Numbered from the stretch's first letter, positions 1-12,654 are shown. The stretch is DNA of 64,000 bases from Castor canadensis (GCF_047511655.1 NC_133402.1:67770951-67834950), one strand, 5' to 3'. Program-made: numbers and translations. The notes: generated from the sequence alone by a model not told the origin.

Positions 1-760
1 TCAGAGAAGCACACTGGACTGGATGACGTTTTGAATGAGTCCCTGTGGCTCTTCTTGCAGACTTCTCAGTTTTACTCGGCAGAGGTGGGGATGAGGGGAG
101 CCCCTTGCGAGGGGGAGTAGGCTTCCATTCCTTCCATTATCTCCAACTGTTCCAGTTTCCTGGAGGTTTACGGGTGCATTAGAGTGTGTATACTCCCGCG
201 TGTCTGCACATGTGCACACAAATAGGGGAGAGAGATAGAGGCGGTGCCACGGGCAATGCAGAGGAGCAAGACCGCAAACTAGGAAGGATTGCAGGAGACA
301 TGGTTTTGACCCCTTGCTTTTGCTCTAGTAGGCAAAACGAAGTGACTGCCTTTCAGCTTATGATGGAGTGACCGCACCTGCATGATTTATTTAAGTGTTG
401 GGCAGAGGAACATTAGGAACCTTTTGTATTGAAAAGCATGATGTTATTTTAAGACATGTTTATTACTGCCTGCCATCACCAATGCAAAACAGACTTGAGG
501 ACACGGAAGGTACTGGCAACAGAGCAGTGTTCTCGATCTGACACCTCTGCCTGCATCCTACATTATTCTCAGGAGACAGAAGAAGGGGATCAGTGTCTGG
601 GTCCCCGTTGGACTGGTGACTTGTGCTGAGTTTGGGGATGTCCTTCCTCTCTTCCCGATGTGGAAAGCCCTCTATGGTTATCCTGACTTTTAATTCTAGT
701 CTGATCACCACAAGGTCACCTTGTTCCTGCCAAATTGAAACAAATGTACACACCTGTGTA
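1..760. other. Unique non-coding DNA, no feature seen
   Basis: I recognise no repeat family and no exon-like frame here. The open frames are under 120 codons, lack codon structure and overlap one another on both strands. The stretch ends at a short CA microsatellite. Confidence 0.5.
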
Positions 761-785
761 CACACACACACACACACACACACAA
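761..785. repeat. (CA)n microsatellite
   Basis: A run of about 12 uninterrupted CA dinucleotides follows the sequence cacctgtgta. It is a simple repeat that is likely to vary in length between individuals. Confidence 0.9.
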
Positions 786-810
786 AGCAGAGCAGGGCCT
801 GTCTCATTCT

Positions 811-957
811 TTTTTCTTTTTGGTGGCATTGTGGTTTGAACTCTGGGCCTCACACTTGTTAGGCAGGCACTCTACTGCTTGAGCCACTCTGCCAGACCTT
901 TTTTTGTGGATGATTTTCAAGTAGCTAGGATTACAGGCATGAGCCACTGGCACCCAG
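811..957 (-). mobile_element. B1/ID-type SINE, antisense
   Basis: Read on the minus strand, a B1-like part (TGGCTCATGCCTGTAATCC-like, seen on plus as ggattacaggcatgagcca) is followed by an ID-like part. The plus strand shows ggtttgaactctgggcctc and the tract ttgttaggcaggcactctac, which are the complement of the tRNA-derived right half. The poly-A tail appears as the T-rich run at about 811-820. It is shorter than a full dimer, so the B1 part is truncated. I could not find a clear target-site duplication. Confidence 0.8.
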
Positions 958-1477
958 CAATTTTTGAAGTGATTTTGATCAAATTTGTCTTCCTGAGCAC
1001 TGCACATCTCCCCATGGGCCACGCCTGGACCACTCTAGACCCTGTCATCTTCACTTCGATCCATGTTGCCTTCAGGACAGTTTCAATGTTGCCTTGCATT
1101 TTTGAAGGCACAGAAATTTGTTGAGGTGGTTTTTGTATCTAATTTTATTTAGTTTTTTTTTTTTTTGCTTTTTAAATTAAAAATGTCAAACCAACTGCAT
1201 TATAGCAATAAGGTGAGGAAAAACAATATTCCAAGTCAAATCAAACTTTTGCTTATATGAGAGAGAGGGAGGCTCCATATTTTCCTGTAGTAATAACACA
1301 ACAAAATATGTGACATCTGAAGACAGGCAACTCAAGATGGTGCTTCCTCAGACAAGGAATCCCTCCAACAGCACTGGTTTTCTGCACAGAAGTGTTTTCA
1401 TAACTGGCGCCCAGAGAGAACATTGCCAAAGAAAAACAGAGCAGTGTTGCAGAGTTGAGAAGTTACAAGTCAAGAAG
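958..1477. other. AT-rich unique DNA
   Basis: There is a T-run near 1152-1166 and otherwise no recognised element. Confidence 0.45.
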
Positions 1478-1487
1478 ACAGAGGAAG

Positions 1488-1703
1488 CCTGGCTGTGGTG
1501 GCTCACACCTGTAATCCCAGCTACTCTAGAGGAAGAGATTAATCAGGCGATCTTGGTCCAGGAAAAATGCAGGACTTTATCTGCACTTAGCAAAACTAAA
1601 GCGTTTTCCTGGAGACATGGTTCAAGTGGTTGAGTGCCTGCCTCGCAAGTGTGAGGCCCTGAGTTTATAACACCACTACTGCCAAAAGGGGGGCGGGGGG
1701 GGA
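1488..1703 (+). mobile_element. B1-ID dimeric SINE
   Basis: The left half begins gcctggctgtggtggctcac and contains ctgtaatcccagctact, the 7SL-derived B1 box region. The right half contains ggttgagtgcctgcctcgca and ccctgagtttataacacc, the ID-type tRNA(Ala)-derived unit with a degraded B box. It ends in an A/G-rich tail with a G run. Imperfect direct repeats flank it: acagaggaag at 1478-1487 and acagagaaag at 1704-1713, which fit a 10-bp target-site duplication with one mismatch. Confidence 0.85.
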
Positions 1704-1713
1704 ACAGAGAAAG

Positions 1714-3539
1714 AAGCTATGCAGAGAAAGAGATCCAGAAATCTGCACAGAGGACTTGAATCTTTGTTGAATGCCAAGCTGTGCAGTACAGGAAGCAAAG
1801 AAATCCTAGAGAGTCAATAGCAAACAGCAAAAAACATATTAGTTCTGATGGGGAGATATACTGGGACATCTAGAGCAGTCAACAGAGACATTTCCTTCCA
1901 AGAAAATATGACTTCTCCAATTTGCTAGTTTGATAATTTTTGCTTCTGTCACATGCATATGAATACCAGTGTTTCACAGCAATTCATTCAGCAGAAAATC
2001 ATAGATGGCTTTCTCAATTCTCCCCAGCAAGTTCTATAGGTGATGAACTCATGTGTGCACCTGTGGATGCACGTCACTATCAAAGTGTGCTGTATGCTGG
2101 TAAGTCTGGTAAGTGCTACTTTAAAGATTGCTCCCTGGGGTATCATACTTGCTTCCTTCTCATTCTCACCTCTCTCCAACCTGATCAGCAGGATCTCCAA
2201 TCCCAGTTGATGCTCCTGGCTAACCTAGCTTCAGAATCCCACCCCAGACTTCTAGCTTCCTTATTTGCCTACATAGCTCCACATTTATAACCCCAACTGA
2301 ACATGCTAACTCTCTCTCAGGACTTCCACCCTATCTGTTCAACCAGCTCCTCCTACTCATGCTTGCCTCACTTTTGTGACTAGCACTGAATGCTTTCTGT
2401 TCACCCACACCGAGGTGAAAATGGCTTTAATTATCTCCTTGTCTTCTGCTATCCACAATTAATGTTTCCTTATCATCTCTATAATCCCAGCCCTCCTATA
2501 GAGTGCTGCCTCTCTTCAGGCCTTCCTTATCTCTGGTTCAGATAATCTCAATAGATTCCCACGTGCTCACCCATCGGTTCCTCAGGGCTCCAATGAAGTA
2601 CCTCTCACTGTAGCCCCAACCACACAGACTCTTAGTGCAATCTTTCAATGCTTGCTTACACTGCCGTAGGTGGCCCGCAGGTCATCTGTTTTGTAAGCCT
2701 TTTCAGTAGTCAAGGTTGACATGAACTGCTTTCTAAAATCAGAGACTCCACACAAAATCCAAAATTTCAGCTTCTCTCAAAATCTCAAGCAGAGAAGCAG
2801 CACTGGGCCTTGCATTTCCAACTTTCTGACAACCAGCTAGGCTCAGTAGAAGGAGTTGCAGAGAGGAAAATTTTCTCCAGCCCCAAATAAATCAGTATAC
2901 TCACGCTTGTACTTACCAAACTACTTCCCCGGGTCTGTTCAATGCTTGATAGCACAGGATATCACTTGAGTTTACAACCCCTGACCTAAACAGACCGTAC
3001 CTGAGCCTGGCCTAATAAAAATCTTTTAAAACTGTCACTCTGGGTGAATGATCTCATAGTTCCTCATGCATAAGGGAAGGAGAAAAGACCACATGGTCTT
3101 TGCTAACTCCGAGGTGGGGGCTGGGAGAATAAATCCTCTGCCTTCACATTTCTTCCCTCCAGTCTCTCACCAGCACTCTTCATAAACTAAACCCAATAAG
3201 AAGCCTGAGAGTGGATGATTCAGAAGCACTTAAAACCTCCAATTTATCCAAACCCAAATGTGTTTCTTGGTAGAAGCAATGATGTCTAGAACCTCAAAAT
3301 TCACATAGCCCACAGTCACGCTGAAAGAAAGTAAAAATTCACCAGTGGGTTTTTAGGTAAACTAGAAGAGAGGCTAATCACATCTTCATCCCCTGGTGGG
3401 GAGGTTCCGAGGCTTCATATTCTGAGCAGGTAGGGAGAACCAAATATCAGCTGCTGGATTAAGAGACATTGGCTTCTTACTTTAGAATAACACCAAGCCC
3501 CCGAGGGGTAAATTTCCTAGCTGGTACTGAGGCTGACCT
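1714..3539. other. Unique non-coding DNA, partly pyrimidine-rich
   Basis: From about 2150 to 2700 the plus strand is rich in C and T, with text reminiscent of old LINE-2 coding sequence, but I could not align it with confidence. There is no host exon signature. The 116-codon plus frame at 1940-2290 has no recognisable domain. Confidence 0.4.
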
Positions 3540-4020
3540 TCCTTAGGCCGTTATATTGTTATATCAAGGTAACTGTTTTGGTCTTAACACAAATTGATAT
3601 CAAAGTGAATTCCATTGTTACAAGTCCAAGGTTTCACCTCCTTTGACCAGAAGTGCTGTTTTGTGGAATTCCATGGATAGAGTAACCTATTGCACATGCA
3701 TCAAGATGCTGGCAGAAGCCCCAAAGGCAGAGAAGGCAAACCTGGTCCCAAATGTGTCTGTCACAGTATGGACAGGTGCACTATACTCTATGATAACCAG
3801 GTTGCTAGCTGTTTTCCGAGTGATGCAGAAACTCAGTGGCCTCCATGATGTCAGGCTGGACACTCAATTGAGTCCTAGAGGTCAGATCGGCATTGGTGAG
3901 AGTAAAGCCACGCTGCTGAGTCCATTCTTGATGTCATAGTCATGGACTTATGAGACCAGAACCTTGGTTCCTGGTATAAGCTAACTGATTCCCATGATGG
4001 GTTAAACTGCCTGCCTAATT
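3540..4020 (-). mobile_element. Possible ERV-L-like pol fragment, ancient and antisense
   Basis: Two blocks, near 3705-3770 and near 3880-3935, resemble the antisense of the integrase-region pol sequence of class III (ERV-L type) endogenous retroviruses. The second block, with gcattggtgag and gctgctgagtcc, is the better match. The plus-strand frame of 98 codons here runs against that orientation, so it is not a gene. No LTR or primer-binding site is visible, and the copy is degraded and partial. This assignment is from memory of the family and is tentative. Another old repeat or unique sequence remains possible. Confidence 0.35.
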
Positions 4021-4110
4021 ATTAAGATCTCCCTTCATAAATGAAGCCTTCAAGTAAGCATTTAGGTACGCCACAAACATTTTATACTTTGCACATTTAA
4101 GAGGTTATCT

Positions 4111-4331
4111 AGCTGGGTGTGTTGACACCTATAATCCCAGCTACACAGGACGTATAAGCAGGAGAATCGCCATCTAAGCCCAGCCCTGGGCAAAAAGCAC
4201 AAGACCCTACCTGACAAATAACGAAAGCTAAAAGGGCTGGGGGCATGGCTTGAATGGTAGAGTGCTTGAGGTCCTAAGTTCAAGCCCCAATACTGCCTTC
4301 CCCCTCAAAAAAAAAAGAAAAAGAAAAAGAA
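4111..4331 (+). mobile_element. B1-ID dimeric SINE
   Basis: The B1 half begins agctgggtgtgttgacacct and carries ataatcccagctacac. The ID half carries gggctgggggcatggcttga and the B-box-like aagttcaagcccc. It ends in an A-rich tail of A and AAAAAG units. The 5' flank aagaggttatct (4099-4110) and the 3' flank aagaggtctacct (from 4332) match imperfectly, consistent with a target-site duplication. Confidence 0.88.
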
Positions 4332-4337
4332 AAGAGG

Positions 4338-5774
4338 TCTACCTATACACCTGTTTCCTAGACTGCCACTCTCATGGAATGTGTTCGTAATCCATCATCC
4401 AGAGTTCATGAATCAAGTACACCATGCACAGGGTTATCCCCCCTTCCAGGGTAAGTGTGCAGCCATAAGGACCTCTTAAAATGATGCTTATTTTAGGATC
4501 CCCTTCACCACTGTTTTCCAGAGCCAACTCTGGTGGGTCTGTGGTTTGATTACTGCTTTCTAGCTCATGCCACTTCTAACAGCATGAAGAGGGTCACAGA
4601 GTCTTATTTTTCTGACGTTTAGACCCCTAACCTTTCCAGCACACGTGATAACTCCTAAGATTTCCCTGGGATTAATAAGAAGTTGCATACCACCACCCAC
4701 ACATGCAAATCCACACCAGCCGTGGCCCCATCTAGAACCTCTTGCTGCAAAAGTATTTCTTACCAAGACAGCAGGCTTGTAGCCCATGAGGCCAACTAGA
4801 AATTAACCTTTGTCTGACATTAGAAAGGAGCAGAAAAAAAATCATCTGTAAGTGCAAGTTGAAAAAGAAATTAAATGCCCTAGAGCTGCATTAGTGTCCC
4901 GTCCCCATTTCTACTGTCAGTGAACTTCCTCCCCTTAGAGAGGATAAAACTGATGACACCTCTTGCAGAGTGGTGCGGGTTGTTTCATAAACTGTTTTTG
5001 CATCTACTATTCTAATACCTCACTTCCCTATTCTTTGTATTTCTTGCCCACTGGAGAAGTAGAAAAGCACCCACTCTTTCTCCATCTCCCATCTAAGGCA
5101 GAGGGAGGCCAGACTGGCATGGCGATCGGTGCTGGAGGCCAGCTGTGCCTCCTGAAGCCCTGGACAGGATTGCTGCTACAGACAAGTATGACAGCTGTCA
5201 AGACAAGAGCAAGTGTGCTCTAATCAGGCAAATGGGATACTTTAAAAACCATAACGAGAAATTATTGCCTTTTGTATTTTCCTTCACTCATTTCATTCTC
5301 TCTGGACAAAAGTCTCCTTTGGGGGGGTTGGCATTTAAAACACTGCTGCTTTCACACAGAGGACAGACTTCATGATCAGAATACTGGGTGGGAGAAACAT
5401 TTCTCTTGAATCACTGGCATTATTGTGTTTTTGACATCTATTTATGGCCAATAATAGTGATCAGGTAGGAATGACAAAATTTCTCTTGATAAACACATGT
5501 TAAAAGTAAGATATGTTTAAGAAAAAAAATGTTAAGCAAATAATAGTACAGGGAGTAGATGAATATAATCAAAATCTCAAAATGGAATACAAAAGAAAGA
5601 AATTCTGAAAATGCTGCCAGCGGAAAGTAAAGTTGTCATTAGTTACGAAAGAACTGAATCCTCAAGCTACAAACCACTTAGCTTCAGTAGGGCTTGTGTA
5701 CAGCTCTGTGTGCTTGTGGGTGCACTGTGTGGGGGCATTTTGTTTTTCTTGTTGTCTTAGAGACATTGGTTAGG
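4338..5774. other. Unique non-coding DNA
   Basis: I see no repeat and no exon. The open frames at 4560-4787 and 4963-5375 have no domain or signal that I recognise. Confidence 0.45.
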
Positions 5775-6026
5775 CTTTTTTTTTCCCTATACATTATTAT
5801 TATTGTTGTTGTATTGGGGGTATATTGTGACATTTACAAAAATTCTTACAGTATATCATAGTTGAGTTCACGCCCTCCATCATTCTCCTTTATCCCCCAT
5901 TCCTGGAACAGGTTCAACAGGTCTCATTTTTCCATTTTCATACATGAGTGCATAATAGTCCACCATATTCCTTTCCTTATATCCTCCCTCACCTACTGGT
6001 ACCAACACCCAGATAGCACCCGTTGC
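5775..6026 (-). mobile_element. L1 3' UTR fragment (older lineage), antisense
   Basis: The plus strand runs from a T-rich stretch through gtattgggggtatattgtga, cattctcctttatcccccat and ggtctcatttttccattttc to ctactggtaccaacaccc. These blocks recur in the same order in at least seven other places in the window, including the 3' end of the near-complete L1. The copy is 5'-truncated and carries only the terminal part of the 3' UTR. A GT microsatellite follows at about 6027-6041. Confidence 0.8.
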
Positions 6027-7535
6027 ATGTGTGTGTGTGTGAAAGAGTTGGAACTTCTGAGATCTATTCTTTTTCCCATTTCCACATGGTGAAAAGATTA
6101 TATTCTTGTCATGTCTGCACAGTGTAAATACATATGTACACATTGTATACACATATAGACACATACACACACTACATTCCAGTAATACTGCTAGCATTGT
6201 CTCTCTATATTTCTATAATTCTATATTTTAAAAAACCATATATGTGTCCAGCAGTTTTTACTGTTAACATTTGTATTTAATTCTGAAAGATCCTGTGGTA
6301 GTATTGGTCACTTCCTTCAATTAAATATATGATACACTTGTTTTGTGGACACTATGTCCTTGACTACTTCTGTTAATTCACTCTGGAAAATCTCCTGTTT
6401 AGAACGAGACTTAATAAGCTCATTTTATTAAAGTAAATGTGCCTGGAGATTTTGTTCTTCAGGAAAATAATGGAGGTAATTGGGACTTTGTATATAAGAA
6501 TAGAAGAGCTGTCATTAAACTTCATTAGTCTTATTCAACTGAGACTAGTGGCTAAAACTTATGTGTCGTGGTAATTATTTATATTTCACTCTAATGCTAT
6601 CGTGCAAATTAGTTAATTTCATATTAAACAGACTACGTAGGCAGATCAAGATGAACTTAAGTCTGCTTAGCATAATTTGTTTTCCATCCATCATTGTGGA
6701 GTATTCCTTGGACAGCCTGGAGCTCTGTAAGAGAGGGTGTGGTTTTTAAGGATGGCCTCATTGCCAGTGGCCCATCCCACCACCTCGCCCTTCCCCACTG
6801 GAAATGGTTCCACTGGGTCACTAAACCTTTAATGCAGCCCAGAAAGAGCACAGCGTGTTCTCTTCTTTCCTTGGATTCTTTTCTTTCCTCGAATTGGAGC
6901 TAAAATTATTATCGGTTTTGAGCACAAGTTGCTGTGTAAACAGATATCTTCAAAGTGGTTTTGGACTTTGGGAGAGGAATTTCAGTTTTCACTCAATCTT
7001 ACTTTCAAAAAAAAAAAAAAGTTTTGCCACATGTGCGTGAACCCAGAAGGAATGCTGAAAACTCTGAGAAACAGATTAGAAACCACTGTAGAATAAACAG
7101 ATGTTCACTTTGGCAAAAGTTGAGCCTTTTGAAGGAAAAAAAAAAAGTTGGTCGGCATTATCCCATGTTCAAGGATCTCATTCTTTGGTACAAACACATT
7201 TTATAAAGCTCCTTTTCAAGCACAATAAATGTGCTGATACTGAATCTATGCTTTGAGTCTGACAGCTGTAACACCATGTGACCAAGACTCACTTGTTCCT
7301 CGCCACACACACGTTTTTAAGCAAATGTTCAGTAACAATGAAAAAGCATTTTGATCTGAGGTTTTGTTCTATGTTGCCTCTGCACATATATATTTTTTTC
7401 AATGGAAGTATAATTGACATATGGCAAAAGCATATCCTTCAGATCACTCTCCATTTGTAAAATACAACTTTTTCAATTTAATTTTTTTTAATTGAAATAT
7501 AGCTTTTATATCACCATCTCTATTAAAGACCAAAC
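6027..7535. other. AT-rich unique DNA with short GT/CA tracts
   Basis: It contains a short (GT)n at 6027-6041, a CA/TA-rich patch at about 6125-6175 and A-runs near 7007-7020 and 7135-7146. The open frames at 6694-7206 overlap and show no coding signature. Confidence 0.4.
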
Positions 7536-7660
7536 TTCTTTTTTTTTCTTTATTGTTGTGCTGTGTAGGGTTACACTGTAGCATGTACAAAGATTCTTAC
7601 AATGTATCATACTTGAATTGGCCCCCTCCACCGCTCCCCTTTATCACCCTTCCCCATTCC
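7536..7660 (-). mobile_element. L1 3' UTR fragment (older lineage), antisense
   Basis: After a T-run, the plus strand shows gtacaaagattcttacaatg, tatcatacttgaattggccc and cccctttatcacccttcccc. These are the same blocks as the other older-lineage 3' UTR copies, more diverged and shorter. Confidence 0.75.
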
Positions 7661-8794
7661 TTCTTTAAGTTGCTCCTCTCATAACATTTAATGTGAATTT
7701 TGCATTTATTTTCAAATTCAGCCTTTCCATATGCATCTGTCACAATCTACTTTTGAATTTCAGATAATTTTACAACTTAAGATCCACAAGTATCTAAGAA
7801 CAAAAAAAATCATCTTTGTAGTACCTGATGAAACTGCTGAATAGAAAAGTCCTTTTACATAAAAGAAAAATTCCAAAATGAAGCCAAAGTCATGTAAATA
7901 TTGCAAATATCTGAGCACTCCCAAAGTCTAGCATTTTACGTCCAATATGTTTGTCATCAAGATAAAGATGGAGAGAAATTTAATAAAAAGGAGAAAGATG
8001 GCCCTGAAGACTCTATCACCCATTAGATGAAGGCATTCACTCTGGAAGGACAGATTTTCTAGAAGGAGATGCAATAAAAGCACTTTGACATTCAAGAATC
8101 TTCTAAGAAACTTGGAATTGCGCTTAAATCTCACAATTAAGTCAAAATCACATTGAAAAGCTGAATTGCTCATCAAAATGAAAGAAAACCCCAAAGGTTT
8201 GTAAATGGCTCAACTGATGTTATTGTTGGATTTTTGCAATACCATTCTTTGCAAGAATAATAAAATAACTTTTCAGAGCTTGCAGAAGATGTAATATTTT
8301 GTTTTACGTTATTTATCTTCTGTTGAAAAAAGTTATTCTAAATGATTAAGAAGGGGTAGTGCCAATATGAATTATTGTGCAGGCATTTGTAACTGTATTT
8401 GGAGAAGGAAGTCTATCTATTGTATCCTGTAAGAGAAGTATTTATACTGAGATAGAGCTGGGGAAGAAAAGAGATGCAAATCTCAGAGACCATCCTAACC
8501 TGGAGGACCATTTGGCGTGAAACCCAGTTCTGAAGTGTGTTATCAGGCTGCTCCATGTAATTACGACCCGGCTTCTTTGTTTATCAAAAGCAGATTTATC
8601 CTTTTTCCCTCTAGAATATGCTGTTTTCCGTGCTAATTAATGTTCTCACAGTTCATAGTCAGGCTTCCAGGTAAAAATTGTGAAGGTACTACTCTCTCAT
8701 CCTACAATTTGATTAAAATTAGAAAATAATCCTAACAATAGTTAGAATAACGATTGCTAATTTCTACAGTGAGCCTTCTATGTGTTGCTTGCTC
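7661..8794. other. Non-repeat AT-rich block, possible conserved element
   Basis: About 8000-8680 contains no recognisable repeat. It carries several motif-like words: the octamer ATGCAAAT at about 8475, gctaattaatg at about 8631 and tgtttatcaaaag at about 8578. This is the texture often seen in conserved vertebrate non-coding elements. Whether it is conserved cannot be told from a single sequence. Confidence 0.25.
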
Positions 8795-8885
8795 TTATTT
8801 TTTTTTTCATTTTTATTAGCCTGTATTCATTGTACAGTGGGGATTCATTGCACCAACTCAGGACATTGTGTTAATTGAAATATGT
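8795..8885 (-). mobile_element. Short LINE-1 3' end, antisense (tentative)
   Basis: A T-run is followed by atttttattagcctgtattc and attgtacagtggggattcat, which resembles a rodent L1 3' terminus in reverse. A similar but more diverged patch lies at about 11158-11275. The lineage differs from the other L1 3' ends in this window. Confidence 0.4.
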
Positions 8886-8904
8886 CAGGGACACTTTTGT
8901 GTGT

Positions 8905-9050
8905 GGATCATTGTTATCTTCAGCAATTCCCACTTTACAGATGGAGAAACTGAGGCACAAAAATGTTAAGGAACTGGTGATCCTTGACAAAACCTATAAT
9001 TGGTGGAGCCATAGCTGAATCCAGAGCCCATGAAGTGATCCTCTATGTTA
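8905..9050 (-). mobile_element. MIR SINE, antisense
   Basis: The core cccactttacagatggagaaactgaggcac, followed by aatgttaaggaactggtgatcc, matches the antisense of the MIR core. MIR is an ancient tRNA-derived SINE of mammals. The copy is old and partial at both ends. Confidence 0.8.
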
Positions 9051-10917
9051 GTAAAAATGTAGAAAAGAAGAAATCACTACAAGCTCATTAAAGTTAGAAC
9101 TGGTCTGTCCACATTTTTCAAGAAGTTTTGAAAAATTCATTGAAATTTTTGTAAAATTTCTGGGAGCTAGAAAGCACATTGATGCAGGTTACAGAACAGA
9201 AGAGTGTGGGATAGCCCTCCTGAGGGCATTTTAGAAATATCTACAATGAACCTAGATTACTCACCACTATCCTGATCCTAAAAACTCAGTGCAACTGCAG
9301 AGCAAGTCCACGTTCAACCACAAATGGAAACAGAGGGGACTTAAAGGTGGGAGCCAGTTACACAGGGGAAGGTGTTACTAAGAATCCACACAGGAGAGAG
9401 GGCAAATCCAAGAATGAGGAGGCCTTTGTCTCCAACGACAAAGGCCAGGCCATCAGCAGAAACTGGGAGGCAGTGTGTCCAGAGACAGTTGAAACTGCTT
9501 CTGAGGATGGCCCAAGACTCGTGAAGGAGAGGAAGACTCTTCATCATCCTTTCCACATCCCAGTCTGCAGCCCCAGTGTCCCTTATTGGCAAAATTCAGC
9601 CAGAACCATCGTGGGAGAAACCCACAACATGCCTGTGGAGTCTGCCTTCCTGTGACACAGAGCAGAGCAAGGGTAAGGAATGACTCTGAGCACACAGGCT
9701 TAGACCAGCACAGATATTTCTAAATAAAGCAAAAGTCCTTCCTGGCAAGCACCCCTGCATGGGTGTTAGAACCAGAAATAAATAGACCAAGGCCTAACAT
9801 AACCCTGGATTCTTAACTTCATCAGTCATGGGGGTTGAGCTCACCTGTCTACTTATCTCCCCCACACACTTCAAAAGTAGTCCTTGGTTAGCCTCCTCCA
9901 ATCCAGGGAAGGACCTTTAGTGAAAATGGTGGCACAACTGCACAAGAACCCCAATGTTAATTGTCTAGAATCATCAAACTTGCTCCTCCTTCAGCTGGAA
10001 AGCATCTGGGGGAAATTGCAGTAGGAAAGAGAACTATAATAATCAGATCCCTGACTTTGGAGGAATCAGTGATACTACAGAAGAGAAATTTTAAATACTT
10101 CTAAATTAATGTCAGAACATAAACACCTGTAGCCATAAAACTAGACTAGATGTCTATAAAACAATGAGTCATCAAAAGAAAAAGGGAAATGCTCTTGGAA
10201 AACAGCTCATAAGGTTAGTACTAAATAAAAATTTCAAACAGGATGATTCACAAAATGAATATTTCCAAAGACTGAAATGATCACATCAAAGATAGGTTGA
10301 ATAACTCTCTTAGAATAAAAAACAAAAACATAAAAAGGGAAAATATAAGAGAAGTGATAAGCTCCACATAGAAAAAAAATAGTGTTCAAGAAGATAAGAA
10401 AATAATACTAGGGGAAGAAATTTTCCAAGTTCAAGTAGAGCATGAGTTCTTATATTGAGTCACCAAGACATAAGCAGGGGAAAATGGTGGTGGACAAAGC
10501 AATTGATAAAGACAGTACAAACACAGAGTACCAGCGGCTCTGAGGTAACCATCACCAGGATATTGAGGATATGTGCACAATACACTTAACTAACCATTCT
10601 AGACACCTAGACATTGACTTCAATGGACAGGGAAACACTTCTGAAGGCTTCCAGGATGTTACAATTTAATACCAACAAAGAAATGAGCATCCGACTTTTA
10701 AACAGCAGGACTGGGGTGCCTGAACAAAATGGAATAATATGTCTAAAGTTTTTAAGGAAAGTTACAGACATAGGCATTAATTACACATAGCTATAGATAC
10801 AGGGAAAGATTCATCGTATATATAAGTAGCTTATATATATGGAAGAAGCAAGTGCATCGCAAGACAAAATTTTCATCTAGGTAAGGACTGGTGACGTAGT
10901 TGTGTTTACTCCTCACT
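9051..10917. other. Unique non-coding DNA
   Basis: At 9341-9700 open frames of 80-100 codons overlap on both strands. None has a domain I recognise, and there is no repeat match. The rest is A-rich and looks neutral. Confidence 0.4.
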
Positions 10918-10985
10918 ACATCCAGCACAGCCCCTTGCACAGTTAAATCATTCAAACCATTCTTCAGTCTATGAATTAACTAGTT
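10918..10985 (+). mobile_element. L2 fragment, weak
   Basis: The words actacatccagcacagcccc and ttgcacagttaaatcattca follow the order of the LINE-2 3' tail (ctgtatccccagcgcc, then cctggcacatagtagg). The match is short and diverged. Confidence 0.4.
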
Positions 10986-11157
10986 CTGAATGGAAGCAGA
11001 AGGGGCTGAGTAAGAAGGCACTGAAGTCTTAAGTAGCTGCTGTGCACAGTGACCACCACACCTACGTGAACTTTTGCACTCAGTCAGTGTTACCCTCCTG
11101 AGGAATTCTTGCTCTCTGGGAATTATTTCTTTTTGTCCTCACACTTGATTAACAATT

Positions 11158-11275
11158 TAATTTTTTTTTAGTTTTAGTTTTATTTAATTTTTGCATTAGC
11201 CTATTTTAATATCATGAGGGGGGTTTATTGTTATAGTTCCATGTGTTTTCATTAAGCACTTGTATGCATTTAGCT
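11158..11275 (-). mobile_element. Diverged LINE-1 3' end, antisense (tentative)
   Basis: The T-rich start, gcattagcctattttaat and gaggggggtttattgttata parallel the patch at 8795-8885. There is no target-site duplication and no longer match, so the call is uncertain. Confidence 0.35.
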
Positions 11276-11805
11276 GAAAGTAAGCACAGAGCTGGCCATG
11301 CCTCCAAGGAGATTGGCTGTCATTCTACCTCACGTTGCAGCAGATTTGAACCAGTAGAAATAATATCTCTTTGGCTGTAAATGTCGGGGAACTGAAGGGT
11401 GAAGTCCGACAGCCGGCTGACCTTCAGAAGCCTGCTGGACAACCATGGCTGTGAGGGCCTGGGTCTCAGTGAGATGAGAGTCCTGGTGCCTATTTTGAAA
11501 TATTCTACAATATATGAAGTATATAATGTATTTGTTATATGTATTATACATACATGCATGCATAATCATTATAAAATATGTAGAAAGCAAGCATTAAAAT
11601 TACCCACATTTCAATCACCTAGAAAAGTTGCTTATCATTTTACGAGTTTTTTCTTAAAAATTAAAGAGTATACTTCTTTTCACTTCATAATGTAATTAAT
11701 ATCCTTCTAGGTCAATAAATTTGCTTTTAGCTTTTAGTATTGTATAGTTCTCCTAAATATGGATATATCAAAATTAATATAAGGAAATCCAACCAATAAC
11801 ATTCA
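11276..11805. other. Unique non-coding DNA
   Basis: This includes a TA/CATG-rich patch near 11525-11575. I recognise no element. Confidence 0.4.
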
Positions 11806-12165
11806 CGAATCATATAATCAATAAGGGGTTAGCATCCAAACTATGTGAGGAACTCATAGAACTCACTAGCAAAAACAAATAACTAGATTTTTTTTAATGG
11901 GCAAGGAACCTAAATAGACAATTTTTGAACATATTCCAATGGCCAACAACCATATGAAAAATTGTTCAACATTGTTAATCACCAAGGGAAAGCAAATCAA
12001 TCTATAACAATATACCACCACTTACCTGTTAGGATGACTATTATCAAAAAGTTGAGAGATAACTACTGTCAAGGAGGAGCTGTACGTTGTTGGAGGGAAT
12101 GTACATCGGTACAGCCATTTTGGAAAACAGTACAGAGATATTCTTCAACTAGAAATAAAGCCAGG

Positions 12166-12287
12166 TGTGATGGCACATGCCTGGAACCTGGCACTTCAGA
12201 GGTGAAAGTAATAGCATCTCAGGTTCGAGACCAGCCTGAGGTACAAAGTGAGACCTGTCTAAAAAAATTAAAATTAGGGCTACTGTG
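12166..12287 (+). mobile_element. B1-type SINE monomer inside an old L1
   Basis: It begins aagccaggtgtgatggcaca and carries aggttcgagaccagcctgag and gtgagacctgtctaaaaaaa, the B1/7SL monomer with no ID half. L1 sequence continues on both sides, so it inserted into the older L1. Target-site duplications are not clear. Confidence 0.85.
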
Positions 12288-12654
12288 TAATGTAGCACTC
12301 CTTCTCCTGGAATCTGTATCTAAAGCAAATTAAATTAATATCTCAAAGAGACATCTACAGTCTCATGTTCACTCTAAGAGTCAAGATTAGGGAAGAACCT
12401 AAGTGTTCACTGATGTGTAAAATGGATAAGAAAATGTAGCACTTTTACATATATGCACACAAATGCATATGTAAATGTATACATGATGCTATCTTTCTGT
12501 TACTGTAACTAATGCAGAAGTAATCACTTATGAATAGGAAAGGTTTACTTTGGATCACATTTTTGGAGTGCAGAGCTAATGTACAATATTTTGTACATTA
12601 TAATAATGTATACTGGACATTTTCCAAGAGCAGATTCAAGTGTTGTCACCACAT

